A stretch of DNA of 64,000 nucleotides from contig QJJF01000001.1 in assembly GCA_003202005.1 (NCBI GenBank), positions 961,099 to 1,025,098 of the forward strand, read 5' to 3'. How positions within the stretch are numbered: the stretch's first letter is position 1; each line of letters opens with the position of its first letter. Of this stretch, positions 36,148-45,007 are shown one piece after another. The position numbers were made by a program, and so were the translations under genes. This DNA is from Williamsia faeni (GTDB taxonomy: Bacteria > Actinomycetota > Actinomycetes > Mycobacteriales > Mycobacteriaceae). The notes below the pieces were generated by a model. It worked only from the letters and a program-made list of their open reading frames with translations, made no database searches and was not told the origin of the DNA.

Positions 36148-36926
36148 ACAATCCAGCCCGCGGCATCGTGGCAGTGGTGACCGGTGCCGCCTCCGGTATC
36201 GGACGCGCGGCGGTCGAGATCATCCTGGAGCGCGGTGGGTCCGTTGTCGCCTTCGACACCTCGCCCGAGTCGCTGACCTGGTTGAGCGAGTATTCGAACG
36301 CGGTTCCGTTCATCGGCGACGTCACGATAGATGCCGACAACCGCGCTGCCATCGAACTGGCCGAGACGTCGTTCGGTCGCCTCGATGCCCTGATCCTCAA
36401 TGCCGGAGTTCCGGCGTCCGGATCGATCGAGACCCTCGACATGGAGGTGTTCGATCAGTCCATCAACGTCAACCTGCGAGCGGTCGCTCTCGGTGTCCGC
36501 GAGGTCATCCCGGCCTTTCGCCGCAACGGCGGCGGCTCCGTGGTCGTCACCGCGTCCGCGACGGCGCTGGGCGGCGAGCCGAACCGTTGGCCGTATGCGG
36601 CCGCGAAGGCGGGTGTCGTGAATCTGGCCCGCTCATTCGCCCTCGATCTCGCGAACGACGGCATCCGGGTGAACACCGTCTGCCCCGGGCCGATCAGTAC
36701 CGGTATGACCAAGCGCATCGAGGAGAACACCCCCGACCGCTACGAATCCCTCAAAACCATGGTTCCCCTGCATCGTTGGGGAACCGCACGTGAGGTCGGT
36801 GAGGTCATCGCCTTCCTGGCCTCACCACTGGCATCGTTTGTCACCGGCGCCACGGTCCCAGTCGACGGTGGCGCGACCTGCGGCAGCGGCCAGACCATCC
36901 CCGTCCCCCAGCGCGCCGCGGTCTGA
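36144..36926 (+). CDS. Short-chain dehydrogenase/reductase
   Basis: 260 residues of the classical SDR type. The cofactor motif is VTGAASGIGRAA, with Asp of AFDTSP for NAD preference, NAGVPASGS, then the catalytic YAAAKAG and a PGPISTGMTKRI loop. The usual Ser appears as TASATAL, where Ser/Thr is present. The ATG overlaps the preceding stop. Last gene of the operon; the 21-bp repeat array begins 30 nt after its stop, and the final codons have been copied into the array by a duplication. Confidence 0.88.
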   Translation: MNNPARGIVAVVTGAASGIGRAAVEIILERGGSVVAFDTSPESLTWLSEYSNAVPFIGDVTIDADNRAAIELAETSFGRLDALILNAGVPASGSIETLDMEVFDQSINVNLRAVALGVREVIPAFRRNGGGSVVVTASATALGGEPNRWPYAAAKAGVVNLARSFALDLANDGIRVNTVCPGPISTGMTKRIEENTPDRYESLKTMVPLHRWGTAREVGEVIAFLASPLASFVTGATVPVDGGATCGSGQTIPVPQRAAV

Positions 36927-37400
36927 CCACCCCCTCACCCCCGCCGCCCCCTCCGTCGAGCGTGCCCTCGTTACCGCCGAGTGTGCCTAACCTGTTCGTG
37001 TCCAATCCGTTTCGGCACACTGGACGGCGATTTCGGCACGGTCGACGGTGGGATGGGCACGCTCGGCGGCGGGCGGGTGGCCGGTTGGGCACGGTCGACG
37101 GCGATTTCGGCACGGTCGGCGGCAGTATCGGCACGCTCGACGGAAGTCGGTCTGAGCACCGTCGACGGGCACAAAGTGCGGCCGCGGTCTGACCCCGCCC
37201 CCTCCGTCGAGCGTGCCGATAACGCCGCCGAGCGTGCCCTCGTTACCGCCGAGTGTGCCTAACCTGTTCGTGTGCAAGGAGTTTCGGCACGCTAGACGGT
37301 TATTTCGGCACGGTCGACGGTGGGATGGGCACGCTCGGCGGCGGGCGGGCGGCGGTTGGGCACGGTCGACGGTGATTTCGGCACGGTCGACGGGGGTGGC
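36915..37400. repeat. Duplicated, mirrored array of 21-bp GTGCC/GGCAC repeats
   Basis: This 500-bp gap between convergent SDR and ADH genes has no gene. Copy 1: GTGCC at 36962 and 36983, centre, then GGCAC at 37014, 37035, 37056, 37088, 37109 and 37130. Copy 2: GTGCC at 37213, 37234 and 37255, then GGCAC at 37286, 37307, 37328, 37359 and 37380. Spacing is 21 bp, with one 31-32 bp step in each copy. The copies are offset by 272 bp over most of their length and by 266 bp at the left edge, where the SDR terminal codons (GCCGCGGTCTGACC at 36915 and 37181) are included. Confidence 0.85.
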
Positions 37401-37428
37401 GGGGGTGGTGGGGGTGGTGGGGTGGTGG

Positions 37429-38478
37429 TCAGCGGCGGGGGTCGACCAAGACTTTCGCGTGTTTGCTGGTGCCGGAATCCAACTCGTGGAACATGGGGAC
37501 CAGTTCGCCGAGGCCGATGGTGCCGGTGTGGAGCGACCGCACATCCACCCGTCCTTCGGCGATGAGTGTCATAGCACCCAGGAAGTCTTCGTGTGAATAG
37601 GCCAGCGATCCGATGACCGTCAGCTCTCGGCTCTGCCAATCCCCATAGCTCACAGATGAATTGGTTCCCGGGTAGCCGAGCAGGGCCAGGATCCCGCCGC
37701 GGCGTACCAATTCGGCGGAGGGCTGGAAGAGCTCTGCCACACCGGTACATTCGAACAGCACGTCTGCGCCGAGGCCGGACGACACCTCCATGAGCAGAGC
37801 AGACAGGCCTCCCGGTTCGACGACGTCCGTGAATCCGAGCGCGGACGCCGCGGCACGGCGGGCCTCCGACGGCTCGCTGACCAGGACCCGGCCGGCGCCG
37901 CCGGCGCGGGCGTGCTGGGCAGTCAGCAATCCGATGGGTCCGGCGCCCTGGACCACCACCGTCGATCCGAGGCGCAGGTTTGCGCGTCGAACCGCATGGA
38001 ACGTCACCGTCGCCGGTTCCATCAGTGCCGCCTCTTCGTCGGAGAGGGCGTCGAGGACGGGTATGGCCCGCCGTGCAGACACTTTCAGCCTGGTGGCGAA
38101 TCCGCCGTGCACCGGGGCATCCTCGGTGATCCCGTTGGCCTCGGCGAAGGCGAGATCACAGTTCGCGGCGTGCCCGGCCCGACACTGGGCACAGACGCCA
38201 CAGGCCGGCCCGACGCCGGCGACCACCCGCTGCCCGACCTCGAGATGGGTGACGTCGGCACCGATGGCGCTGATCCTTCCCATCCACTCGTGCCCGAACA
38301 CCGCAGGCGGCAGGGCAGCCGATGCGAATCCGTGGGTGTCGGTCGCACAGATCCCGCAGTACCCGATGTCGACGATCACCCCGTCCGGCGCGGGGACCAG
38401 GTCTTCACCGACCACGGTCTCCGCGACACCCGGCGCGCTCATGTGTACGTACTTGCTCTCGGTCGCTGTCGTCATCAC
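37429..38478 (-). CDS. Zinc-dependent dehydrogenase (sorbitol/threonine dehydrogenase-like)
   Basis: 349 residues. Catalytic zinc motif YCGICATDTHGF with GHEWMG; structural zinc CGVCAQCRAGHAANC; Rossmann site VVQGAGPIGLLTAQHARAGGAG, then EPSEARR. It oxidises a polyol or secondary alcohol with NAD(P). It is the last gene of the minus-strand ABC importer operon, 6 nt after the LLM gene, so it probably acts on the imported compound. The repeat array starts shortly after its stop. Confidence 0.86.
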   Translation of the reverse strand: MMTTATESKYVHMSAPGVAETVVGEDLVPAPDGVIVDIGYCGICATDTHGFASAALPPAVFGHEWMGRISAIGADVTHLEVGQRVVAGVGPACGVCAQCRAGHAANCDLAFAEANGITEDAPVHGGFATRLKVSARRAIPVLDALSDEEAALMEPATVTFHAVRRANLRLGSTVVVQGAGPIGLLTAQHARAGGAGRVLVSEPSEARRAAASALGFTDVVEPGGLSALLMEVSSGLGADVLFECTGVAELFQPSAELVRRGGILALLGYPGTNSSVSYGDWQSRELTVIGSLAYSHEDFLGAMTLIAEGRVDVRSLHTGTIGLGELVPMFHELDSGTSKHAKVLVDPRR

Positions 38479-38484
38479 TGGGTC

Positions 38485-39462
38485 TCACTTTCCTGTCATA
38501 CGCTCGACGACCGGCGCGAACTGCTCATACGCCCGATCACCGATGGTGAAGTAGGAGAAGCCGAACTCCTCGCGGCGTTGCTCCAGCTGGTCGCAGATGT
38601 CGTCGACGGATCCGACCAGCGCATGCGGGAACGCACGGAGTTCCTCGCTGGAGAACCCGGTGCGACCCATCAGGGCCTCTTCGGTGACGTCGGTCTGTCC
38701 GTCGATGGCAACGAAGTAGGCCCCGGTCTCGAGTTCGATGTCGTCGAACCGATCGCCGGCCCCGGCACGTACCCAACCGATCTTCTTGTGCGTCTCGTCG
38801 ACCGTGGACGTCAGGACGCTGTCGGACCCCAGCACACCGGATCGATTGTTGAAATTGATGCTGACGATGTCGGCGGACCTGCCCGCCAGCGTGAGTACCC
38901 GCCGGGCGCCACCGCCGATCATGATCGGCGGTATGGATTCCGGAACCGGCAGCGGGAGGAAGTCCTGTGCCTTCACGATCTGACCGTCGACCTTGATCTC
39001 CCTGCCGGAAAAGTGCTGGGCGATCAGGTCCACGGTCTCTTCGAGGCGGTCGACGCGCAGTCCCGCGGACGGGAACTCGATACCCATGGCCTCGTACTCG
39101 GCGCCGAGCCAGCCCGCACCCAGCCCGATCTCGATGCGGCCCGGAGCGAACATGGCAAGTGTTGCAGCCTCTTTCGCAAGCACCACCGGCTCGTGATAGC
39201 TGGTGCAGAACATTCTGCACCCCACCGTCAAGGTATCGGTGACCTCGGCAGCGACTGCCATGCTCGTGATCGGCGCCATCGTCACCGGGCGATGGCCGGT
39301 GGGGTCGAGCGCCGCACCCGGGCCGATGTAGTGATCGGACACATGGAGGGCCGAGTAGCCCATGTCCTCGACCTTGTGCGCGACGTCGCGCCATTCCTGC
39401 CCGGTGTTCGCCCGGTAGACCTGAGCAGCGAACCGAAAGGGTTTATGGAGTTTATTGGCCAT
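38485..39462 (-). CDS. F420-type LLM-class oxidoreductase (TIGR03621-like)
   Basis: 325 residues. The sequence opens with PFRFAAQVYRANTGQEWRD, then YSALHVSDHY, TVGCRMFCTSYHEPVVLAKEAATLAMFAPGRIEIGLGAGW and PPIMIGGGARRVL, typical of TIGR03621-like predicted F420 enzymes of actinobacteria. The acceptor is unknown. It lies between the TIM-barrel isomerase (32-nt gap) and a zinc dehydrogenase (6-nt gap), so it is part of the importer operon. It is only distantly related to the LLM gene at 34090. Confidence 0.82.
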   Translation of the reverse strand: MANKLHKPFRFAAQVYRANTGQEWRDVAHKVEDMGYSALHVSDHYIGPGAALDPTGHRPVTMAPITSMAVAAEVTDTLTVGCRMFCTSYHEPVVLAKEAATLAMFAPGRIEIGLGAGWLGAEYEAMGIEFPSAGLRVDRLEETVDLIAQHFSGREIKVDGQIVKAQDFLPLPVPESIPPIMIGGGARRVLTLAGRSADIVSINFNNRSGVLGSDSVLTSTVDETHKKIGWVRAGAGDRFDDIELETGAYFVAIDGQTDVTEEALMGRTGFSSEELRAFPHALVGSVDDICDQLEQRREEFGFSYFTIGDRAYEQFAPVVERMTGK

Positions 39463-39494
39463 GACTACAGTTTCTCATTCTTTTCGGGTTTTCA

Positions 39495-40334
39495 CTATGC
39501 CTGGCTTGGTATTTGGGTCACCGACTCGAGCACTTCACGCGTGGCCTCACCGAGTTCGGCAATCCATCCACCTGGATCGGAGACACTCCGGGCCGACGGC
39601 GCCTCGACGCTGATCGCGACAGCCGGGGGCATCGCGCGGAGGAGTTCGGTGAGTGGCAATGCCCCCATGCCGGGCGCGAGCCGATCGGTCCTCGCCTCGG
39701 TGATCGCCGCGTTGTGATCGGTGGCAGGTTCAGCGGAGACCGCATCGCAGATCTGGCAGTACGGCAGCAAATCGTCGTCGATCGCTGCGAGCTCGGCAAG
39801 ATCGGACCCCGCGCGCGACCAGTGCAGGGCATCGATGAGCACACCCGCATCCGAATTATGTGCGTCGGCAACGAAGTTCGTCGCTGCGGCCACGTCACGG
39901 ACCGACGAGAAGATCATCGGCTCCAGACAGCATCGGAGACCGTGGTCGGCGGCGAGCCCCGACAGTTCCGCGAAATTCGCGGTGGCCCTGTCGTAGTCGT
40001 CGTCGAGCACCGTCACCAACAGGAAGCTCGCATCCAGCTCCGCACCGGCCTCGAGCACCGCGAGCCAGTCGGCTCGTGAGCTGCCCGGATGGAGCTTGAC
40101 CACTTCGACGTCCAGGACGCGCATCCCGTTGTCGGCCAAAGCCGACTTGGTGTCGCGCAGCATCGCCGATCCCGCGATCAGCTGGAATCCGCGATCGGTG
40201 GGTGTCTGCGCCACCCGGACGCCCACGGCGTTGAACCCGCCGAGCGCGGCGTACTCGATGAACTGCGGTGGTGGAACCCGAATTGCCGACAGGTGGGAGA
40301 GGGACACGATGCGTTGTGCTTGAGGAGCTTTCAC
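39495..40334 (-). CDS. Xylose-isomerase-like TIM-barrel protein (sugar phosphate isomerase/epimerase family)
   Basis: 279 residues. VSLSHLSAIRVPPPQFIEYAALGGFNAVGVRV at the start, VLDVEVVKLHP, CLEPMIFSSV and VLIDALHWSRAG provide the Glu, Asp and His positions of metal-binding AP-endonuclease-2-type barrels such as IolE/IolI and hydroxypyruvate isomerase. The reaction could be isomerisation, epimerisation or dehydration of a sugar-like compound. It is separated from the upstream binding-protein gene by a hairpin, so its expression may be lower. Confidence 0.8.
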   Translation of the reverse strand: MKAPQAQRIVSLSHLSAIRVPPPQFIEYAALGGFNAVGVRVAQTPTDRGFQLIAGSAMLRDTKSALADNGMRVLDVEVVKLHPGSSRADWLAVLEAGAELDASFLLVTVLDDDYDRATANFAELSGLAADHGLRCCLEPMIFSSVRDVAAATNFVADAHNSDAGVLIDALHWSRAGSDLAELAAIDDDLLPYCQICDAVSAEPATDHNAAITEARTDRLAPGMGALPLTELLRAMPPAVAISVEAPSARSVSDPGGWIAELGEATREVLESVTQIPSQA

Positions 40335-40371
40335 TGGCAGATCCGATCTACGGTGTCAGGTCAGATGAACG

Positions 40372-40410
40372 GACACTGCCCGGGCGGTCACGCTCGGCCC
40401 GGGCAGTGTC
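40372..40410 (-). terminator. Hairpin after the ABC substrate-binding protein gene
   Basis: Perfect 14-bp stem GACACTGCCCGGGC / GCCCGGGCAGTGTC with an 11-nt loop, 20 nt after the binding-protein stop. No T-run; probably a partial terminator or 3' stabiliser, which would explain binding protein in excess over downstream enzymes. Confidence 0.65.
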
Positions 40411-40430
40411 GCGTCATACTCTGTTGTTCT

Positions 40431-41555
40431 CTACTTGAGCCACAGGGCCTTGAACTGGTCCTGGTAATCGGCCACACCGACGTAGTAGCCGGTGTCTTCG
40501 TCCAGCACCGCCGAATCGATGTTGTCGGAGTTCAGCAGCTGCGTCGGCAGGAAGGCGGCATCGGCCGGCGCGAGGTCGTCGCCGTTGAAATGCCGGGCCA
40601 GCATGTCGAGGACACGCCATCCGAGGATCTGGACCGGGAACCCGACCCACACGCTGTTGTCGCCGTCCTTGAGTGCCTTCAGGTTGTCCGGGGTAGGCGT
40701 CTGACCGGCGAAGGTCACCTGATCCTGCAGTCCGGCCGCTCGAAGGGCCGCGTCCACACCGAGTACGAGGTCGCCGAACGAGAACACCACGTAGTTGATG
40801 TCGGGATCACGCTGCAGCGTACTGACGATGCTCTGCGGGGTCTTGGTTCCCAGATCGGTGACCTGCTGGTTGACGAGTTCGACCTTGCAATCCGGGCACA
40901 GGGCCTTCATCTGCGCGGTGAAAGCGTCGGTGTACACGTTGAGGATCGGGTAGTCGGTGATGGTGATGACCGCGACGTTGGCGTCACCTTTGCTGTCGGC
41001 GACCACCTGGCTGGCGACCATCTTGCCCCACTCCTGAACCTGAGCGGTTCCGTCCAGAGACGTGGAGATGAGGCCCGGGACCGGTTCGTCACCGACACTG
41101 TCGGCGATCACCGCGATACCGGCGGCATCGGCCGCGTCGATCTGCTTCTTCAGCATCGAGACCGGCGTACCCGAGAAGTGAATGGCATCCGGCTTCAACG
41201 CAATTGCCTGATCAAATGCCTTGGGTGCGGCTTCGGCATCGGTTCCCATCAGGATCCGCTGGTAGCGCCAGCCGAGCAGATCGGCGGCCTGCTGGATCGC
41301 ATCGTTCTTCGCACTTGAGATGGGCTGCGGGGTTTCGATACTGATGACGTACTTGCCCTCCGCCGGGGCTTTGCTCAGCGGGGTGTCGAGGACGAGGTTG
41401 GTGGGCGCCGTCTCATATTGGTCCGCAACGGCTTGGGCACCGGATACGTCGGCCGCCTGACCGGTTCCACCGTCGTCCCCACTACTACATGCTGTCGCGA
41501 AGACACTCGCGGACACAATGGCGACGATCGCCTTTGTCCAGGTGCTGGTTTTCAC
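40431..41555 (-). CDS. ABC transporter substrate-binding lipoprotein, ribose type
   Basis: 374 residues. The signal peptide ends in a lipobox FATAC with Cys near 23, followed by a Ser/Gly/Asp linker, so it is membrane-anchored. The mature protein has the two-lobe type I periplasmic-binding fold: YVISIETPQPISSAKNDAIQQAADLLGW, KPDAIHFSGTP, AGIAVIADSV and VVFSFGDLVLGVDAALRAAG. Such proteins bind sugars, polyols or related small molecules; the ligand here is unknown. It follows the permease gene at 78 nt. Confidence 0.87.
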   Translation of the reverse strand: MKTSTWTKAIVAIVSASVFATACSSGDDGGTGQAADVSGAQAVADQYETAPTNLVLDTPLSKAPAEGKYVISIETPQPISSAKNDAIQQAADLLGWRYQRILMGTDAEAAPKAFDQAIALKPDAIHFSGTPVSMLKKQIDAADAAGIAVIADSVGDEPVPGLISTSLDGTAQVQEWGKMVASQVVADSKGDANVAVITITDYPILNVYTDAFTAQMKALCPDCKVELVNQQVTDLGTKTPQSIVSTLQRDPDINYVVFSFGDLVLGVDAALRAAGLQDQVTFAGQTPTPDNLKALKDGDNSVWVGFPVQILGWRVLDMLARHFNGDDLAPADAAFLPTQLLNSDNIDSAVLDEDTGYYVGVADYQDQFKALWLK

Positions 41556-41633
41556 TGAATTTCCTTTCAGAGGTAGGCCATTCGGCCATGAAGGTGACGC
41601 TGGTGCCGTGGCCGGTGTGGCCGCGGCGCGAAG

Positions 41634-42662
41634 TCAGGCCCGCCGGGCCGTCCTGGCGGCGAGCGCCACGGCGATGATGAGGGCGAGACCATTGAAGAGG
41701 TCGTTGACATAACTCGGGGCGCCCGCCAGCTGCAGCCCCTTGACGCCGGTGGCGAGGAGGTAGATCGCGATGAGGGTGCCGAGCACGTTGACGCGACCGG
41801 CGCGGATCTGGGTCGAACCGAGGAAGACGGCCGAGAATGCGGGGAGCAGGTACGACGGGCCGATGTCGGGTGCGGCGGTACCGAGCTTGGCAGCCAGGAT
41901 CACGCCTGTCAGCGCTCCGATGGTCGCCGATGTGACCAAGGCGCCGAACATGATTCGCTCGACTCGGAGTCCGGCCAGACGGGACGCCTGACGGTTACCG
42001 CCGGTGGCGTAGAGATAGCGGCCCAGTGGTGTCTTCTCCAGTACCAGGTACATGACAGCGGCGACCGCGATCATGTAGTAGAACGGCAGCGGCAGACCGA
42101 GGAACGGCTTGCTTCCCATGTCGAGGAAACCGTTGCTGAATCCCTCGGTGATCTGCTTCCCGTCGGTTACCCAGTAGGTTCCGGCCAGCAGGATGCTGGA
42201 CATACCCAAGGTGGCGATGAACGAGTCGACGTTGAGTTTGACCACCACGAAACCGTTGACTGCACCGATGAGAGCGCCACACAGCAGCGTCGTGATGATC
42301 GCTATCGGAACAGGGATCCCCTTGGAGAGTTGATAGGACACCATCGCCACGGAGAAGCCCATCACCCCGGCGATCGAGAGGTCGAAAACGCCTGCCGCCA
42401 GCGGCACGATGAGGCCGATGGCCAGCATCGCGGTGATGGCCTGATCGCCCGCAATGATACGGAAGTTGCCCTCGGTCAGGAAGAGATCCGGAATCCAGAT
42501 CGCGAACAGCACGATGATCGCGACCCACACGTACAGGCCACTGAATCGATCGAGTCCGAAATTGATCTTGCGACGCCCCGGTGCGTCTGGAACGGGGTCG
42601 CCGCCGCCCGGGGGTGGGCTCTTCGGCGATATCGCCTTACCTTCGTGCGATTGCGTTGTCAT
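41634..42662 (-). CDS. ABC transporter permease, ribose type (BPD_transp_2)
   Basis: 342 residues, about eight to ten helices. LAIGLIVPLAAGVFDLSIAGVMGFSVAMVSY is the conserved D-x-S segment of RbsC-type permeases, and RQASRLAGLRVERIMFGALVTSATIGALTGVILAAKLGTAAP contains the loop that couples to the ATPase. The N-terminal 35 residues are hydrophilic and proline-rich. It sits 30 nt after the ATPase gene and forms the channel of the importer. Confidence 0.9.
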   Translation of the reverse strand: MTTQSHEGKAISPKSPPPGGGDPVPDAPGRRKINFGLDRFSGLYVWVAIIVLFAIWIPDLFLTEGNFRIIAGDQAITAMLAIGLIVPLAAGVFDLSIAGVMGFSVAMVSYQLSKGIPVPIAIITTLLCGALIGAVNGFVVVKLNVDSFIATLGMSSILLAGTYWVTDGKQITEGFSNGFLDMGSKPFLGLPLPFYYMIAVAAVMYLVLEKTPLGRYLYATGGNRQASRLAGLRVERIMFGALVTSATIGALTGVILAAKLGTAAPDIGPSYLLPAFSAVFLGSTQIRAGRVNVLGTLIAIYLLATGVKGLQLAGAPSYVNDLFNGLALIIAVALAARTARRA

Positions 42663-42692
42663 GGTGATCCTTTCACGGATGCTCGGAGGAGG

Positions 42693-44219
42693 TCACGCCT
42701 CGGCGCGAGCGGGCTTCTTCAGAGTCGAGGCGGTCAACCGATCAGGGTCGATCCGGGGACGGGAGAAATCGTCGACCACACGGCCGACCGACAGAACGAT
42801 CACGCGGTCACACAAACGGGCCAGTTCCCCGTGATCGGTGGACACCACCAGCACCGCCGCGCCGGCCTGGGCGGCTTCGTCGACCAGCGTGTGGATATCG
42901 GCTTTCGCACCGATGTCGACGCCCTGGGTGGGCTCGTCGAGGAGCAGTACCCGTGGCTTGCGTCGCAGCCATCGCGCCAGCACGACCTTCTGCTGATTGC
43001 CGCCGCTCAGCGTGCCCAGATGCCGTTCGGTATCGCCGGTAGGGCGAACGCCGAGACGCTCGAGCCACGTTGCGACGTCAGACTTTTCGCGCTTGACCCG
43101 CAGCATTCCACCCTTGGTGTAGGCCCACGGGTCGGCCACCGAGACATTCTCGCGCAGGGATGCCGAGGTAAAGGCGGCGTTGCTCAACCGTTCGGCGGGA
43201 ACACAACCCATCCCGGCCGCCATCGCCAGGTCGGGGCGCCCGTTGCCGACCTCCTTGCCTTCGACGACAACCGTGCCGCCGCGCGTTTCGGCCCCGAACA
43301 GGGCCGGCACCATCTCTTCCCGTCCCGAACCGGTGATCCCGGCGATGCCGAGAACCTCACCCGCCCGGATCGTGAAGCTGAGGTCGTCCACCGCTCCGCA
43401 GGTCAGTCCGCTGACCTCGAGAACCGGTTCACCGGTGAAGTCTGTGGTCTCCCCCTCGGGATCCGCGAGGAACTCGTCGACGCGTCGGCCGATCATCAGC
43501 TCGACCAGCCCGGGTTCGTCGAGTCCTTCGAGCTTGCGGGTGGTGACGACCTTGCCGTCCCGCATCACGGTCACCGAATCACACAAGGAGAAGACCTCGT
43601 GGAGATGATGTGACACGAAGAGCACGGCGACACCCCGATCACGGATCCTGCGGACCAGGTCGAAGAGCCGAACTGCCTCGGCTGCAGGAAGATTCGCGGT
43701 GGGCTCGTCGAGGACGAGGACGTTGGCCTCACCTGCACGTCCCTGCACGGCCCGGGCGACGGCGAGCATCGTGCGCTCACTCATGGTGAGGTCGGAAGCG
43801 AGCTTCTTGAGGTTCAGGTCGAACCCCAGTTCGGCGAGCGCAGTTTTGGCCTGGGCCCGCTCGGCACGAACGTCGATGGTGCCGAAGGAAGTGGTCTTGT
43901 AACCGTGCCCGAGAGCGAGGTTGTCGACCACGTCCAGGCTGTCGACGAGGCCCAGCTCCTGATGGACGAATCGGAGGCCGGCAGCCTCGCCACTACCCGG
44001 GAGGCCGAGGTGCAGCTCGTGTCCGGTCACCTTGATCTCGGCGCCTTCGTCCGGATCATGGTATCCGGCAAGAACTTTGATCAGCGTTGACTTGCCGCAA
44101 CCATTCTGGCCGACCAGGCCCCGGATTTCGCCCGGCGCCAACAAGAGATCCACGTCGCTGAGGGCCCGCTGGCCGCCGAACGTCTTGGATAGACCGCTGA
44201 TTGTGAGCGCATCTGTCAT
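42693..44219 (-). CDS. ABC transporter ATP-binding protein with two NBDs, ribose type (RbsA-like)
   Basis: 508 residues with tandem nucleotide-binding domains. NBD1: Walker A GQNGCGKSTLIKVL (near residue 36), signature LTMSERTML (atypical) and VLVLDEPTANLP. NBD2: a degenerate Walker A (GITGSGREEMVPALF), signature LSGGNQQKVVLARWL and VLLLDEPTQGVD. The asymmetric pair is standard for carbohydrate importers of this class. First gene of the six-gene minus-strand operon; its promoter region has GTTACTTGAA and ATGTACAT. Confidence 0.92.
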   Translation of the reverse strand: MTDALTISGLSKTFGGQRALSDVDLLLAPGEIRGLVGQNGCGKSTLIKVLAGYHDPDEGAEIKVTGHELHLGLPGSGEAAGLRFVHQELGLVDSLDVVDNLALGHGYKTTSFGTIDVRAERAQAKTALAELGFDLNLKKLASDLTMSERTMLAVARAVQGRAGEANVLVLDEPTANLPAAEAVRLFDLVRRIRDRGVAVLFVSHHLHEVFSLCDSVTVMRDGKVVTTRKLEGLDEPGLVELMIGRRVDEFLADPEGETTDFTGEPVLEVSGLTCGAVDDLSFTIRAGEVLGIAGITGSGREEMVPALFGAETRGGTVVVEGKEVGNGRPDLAMAAGMGCVPAERLSNAAFTSASLRENVSVADPWAYTKGGMLRVKREKSDVATWLERLGVRPTGDTERHLGTLSGGNQQKVVLARWLRRKPRVLLLDEPTQGVDIGAKADIHTLVDEAAQAGAAVLVVSTDHGELARLCDRVIVLSVGRVVDDFSRPRIDPDRLTASTLKKPARAEA

Positions 44220-44242
44220 GAGTGCCTACCTACGTGAGGTGA

Positions 44243-44292
44243 GTTACTTGAACTGAACTTTTGTTACCTAGATCATACTGAACTATGTACAT
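44243..44292. promoter_or_regulatory. Promoter/operator region of the ABC importer operon
   Basis: The 262-bp divergent gap between the ATPase gene and the VOC gene holds GTTACTTGAA at 44243-44252 and the perfect palindrome ATGTACAT at 44285-44292. Both elements recur in other promoters of the catabolic region. A TTGCGA-N17-TATCTA pair (about 44389-44417) may drive the VOC gene. Confidence 0.5.
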
Positions 44293-44481
44293 GGATATGT
44301 CCAGCGTTCGGGCGAAAATCATTTTCTACCGCTTAACCTGCACTGTTAGTGCGTTGTGCGGATCAGAATCTGATCTTTTCGATCATCTTGCGACCATGAA
44401 CGGAGCTATCTATCTATAGTCAGTTCAAAGTTATGCGGCACTCCGGTGCCGGCCGAGGCCGCAACAGTGAGGACTGGTTCA

Positions 44482-45003
44482 GTGGTTGATTACGAGCTCG
44501 GGAGCGTCGTCCAGATCGCCTATATGGTCGACGACGTGGCCTTGGCCGCGAAAGAGTTCTCATTCCGCACCGGGGCGGGCCCCTTCTTCGTCCGGCGTAA
44601 CCCGGTGACAGATGCTCGTGGTCCGGGTGACACCGTCGGTGGTTTCGATCATTCCTCGGCCTACGGCCAATGGGGCCGCGTCCAAGTGGAACTGGTGCAG
44701 ACCCACACCGCGCAGCCGGCGGAGTTCGCCGAGACGACGTTGGCACGCAATCGGATCCATCACGTCGCGATCATGGTTTCGTCGTTCGACGATCAGCAAC
44801 GCCGCTATGCCGAGATGGGCTGGCCCGCCCTCCTGACGGCAACCACCCGCAACGGCAACAACTTTGCCTTCCACGACGCCCGGCCACAGCTCGGACACCT
44901 CGTGGAGATCTACGAACCACGGCCGACGATTCTGGCCCTCTACCGCAAGGTCGCCGACGCTGCCACGAACTGGGATCGCACCGACCCGGTTCGTGACATG
45001 TGA
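44482..45003 (+). CDS. VOC-family (glyoxalase/epimerase-like) protein
   Basis: 173 residues. VVQIAYMVDDVALAAKEF at the start and IHHVAIMVSSFDDQQRRYAEMG in the second half are the paired beta-alpha-beta-beta-beta units of the vicinal-oxygen-chelate fold, with His and Glu (HLVEIYEP) for a metal. It may be an epimerase, lyase or isomerase. The start is taken as GTG 44482 behind GAGGAC; earlier GTGs are possible. It is the only gene of its transcription unit and converges with the SnoaL-like gene 4 nt away. Confidence 0.75.
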   Translation: MVDYELGSVVQIAYMVDDVALAAKEFSFRTGAGPFFVRRNPVTDARGPGDTVGGFDHSSAYGQWGRVQVELVQTHTAQPAEFAETTLARNRIHHVAIMVSSFDDQQRRYAEMGWPALLTATTRNGNNFAFHDARPQLGHLVEIYEPRPTILALYRKVADAATNWDRTDPVRDM

Positions 45004-45007
45004 GCGC

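Noticed and set aside
36960-37430. Small protein genes with GTLGGD/GTVDG-type heptapeptide repeats
   Set aside because: The 21-bp repeat is open in several frames on both strands, lacks ribosome sites and is mirrored, which a coding gene would not be.
37912-39717. Long plus-strand frame opposite the zinc dehydrogenase and LLM genes
   Set aside because: Antisense shadow; the minus-strand products have intact family motifs.
40089-41318. Plus-strand frame opposite the ABC binding-protein gene
   Set aside because: Antisense; spans the terminator hairpin and has no domain, while the minus strand has a lipobox and a binding-protein fold.
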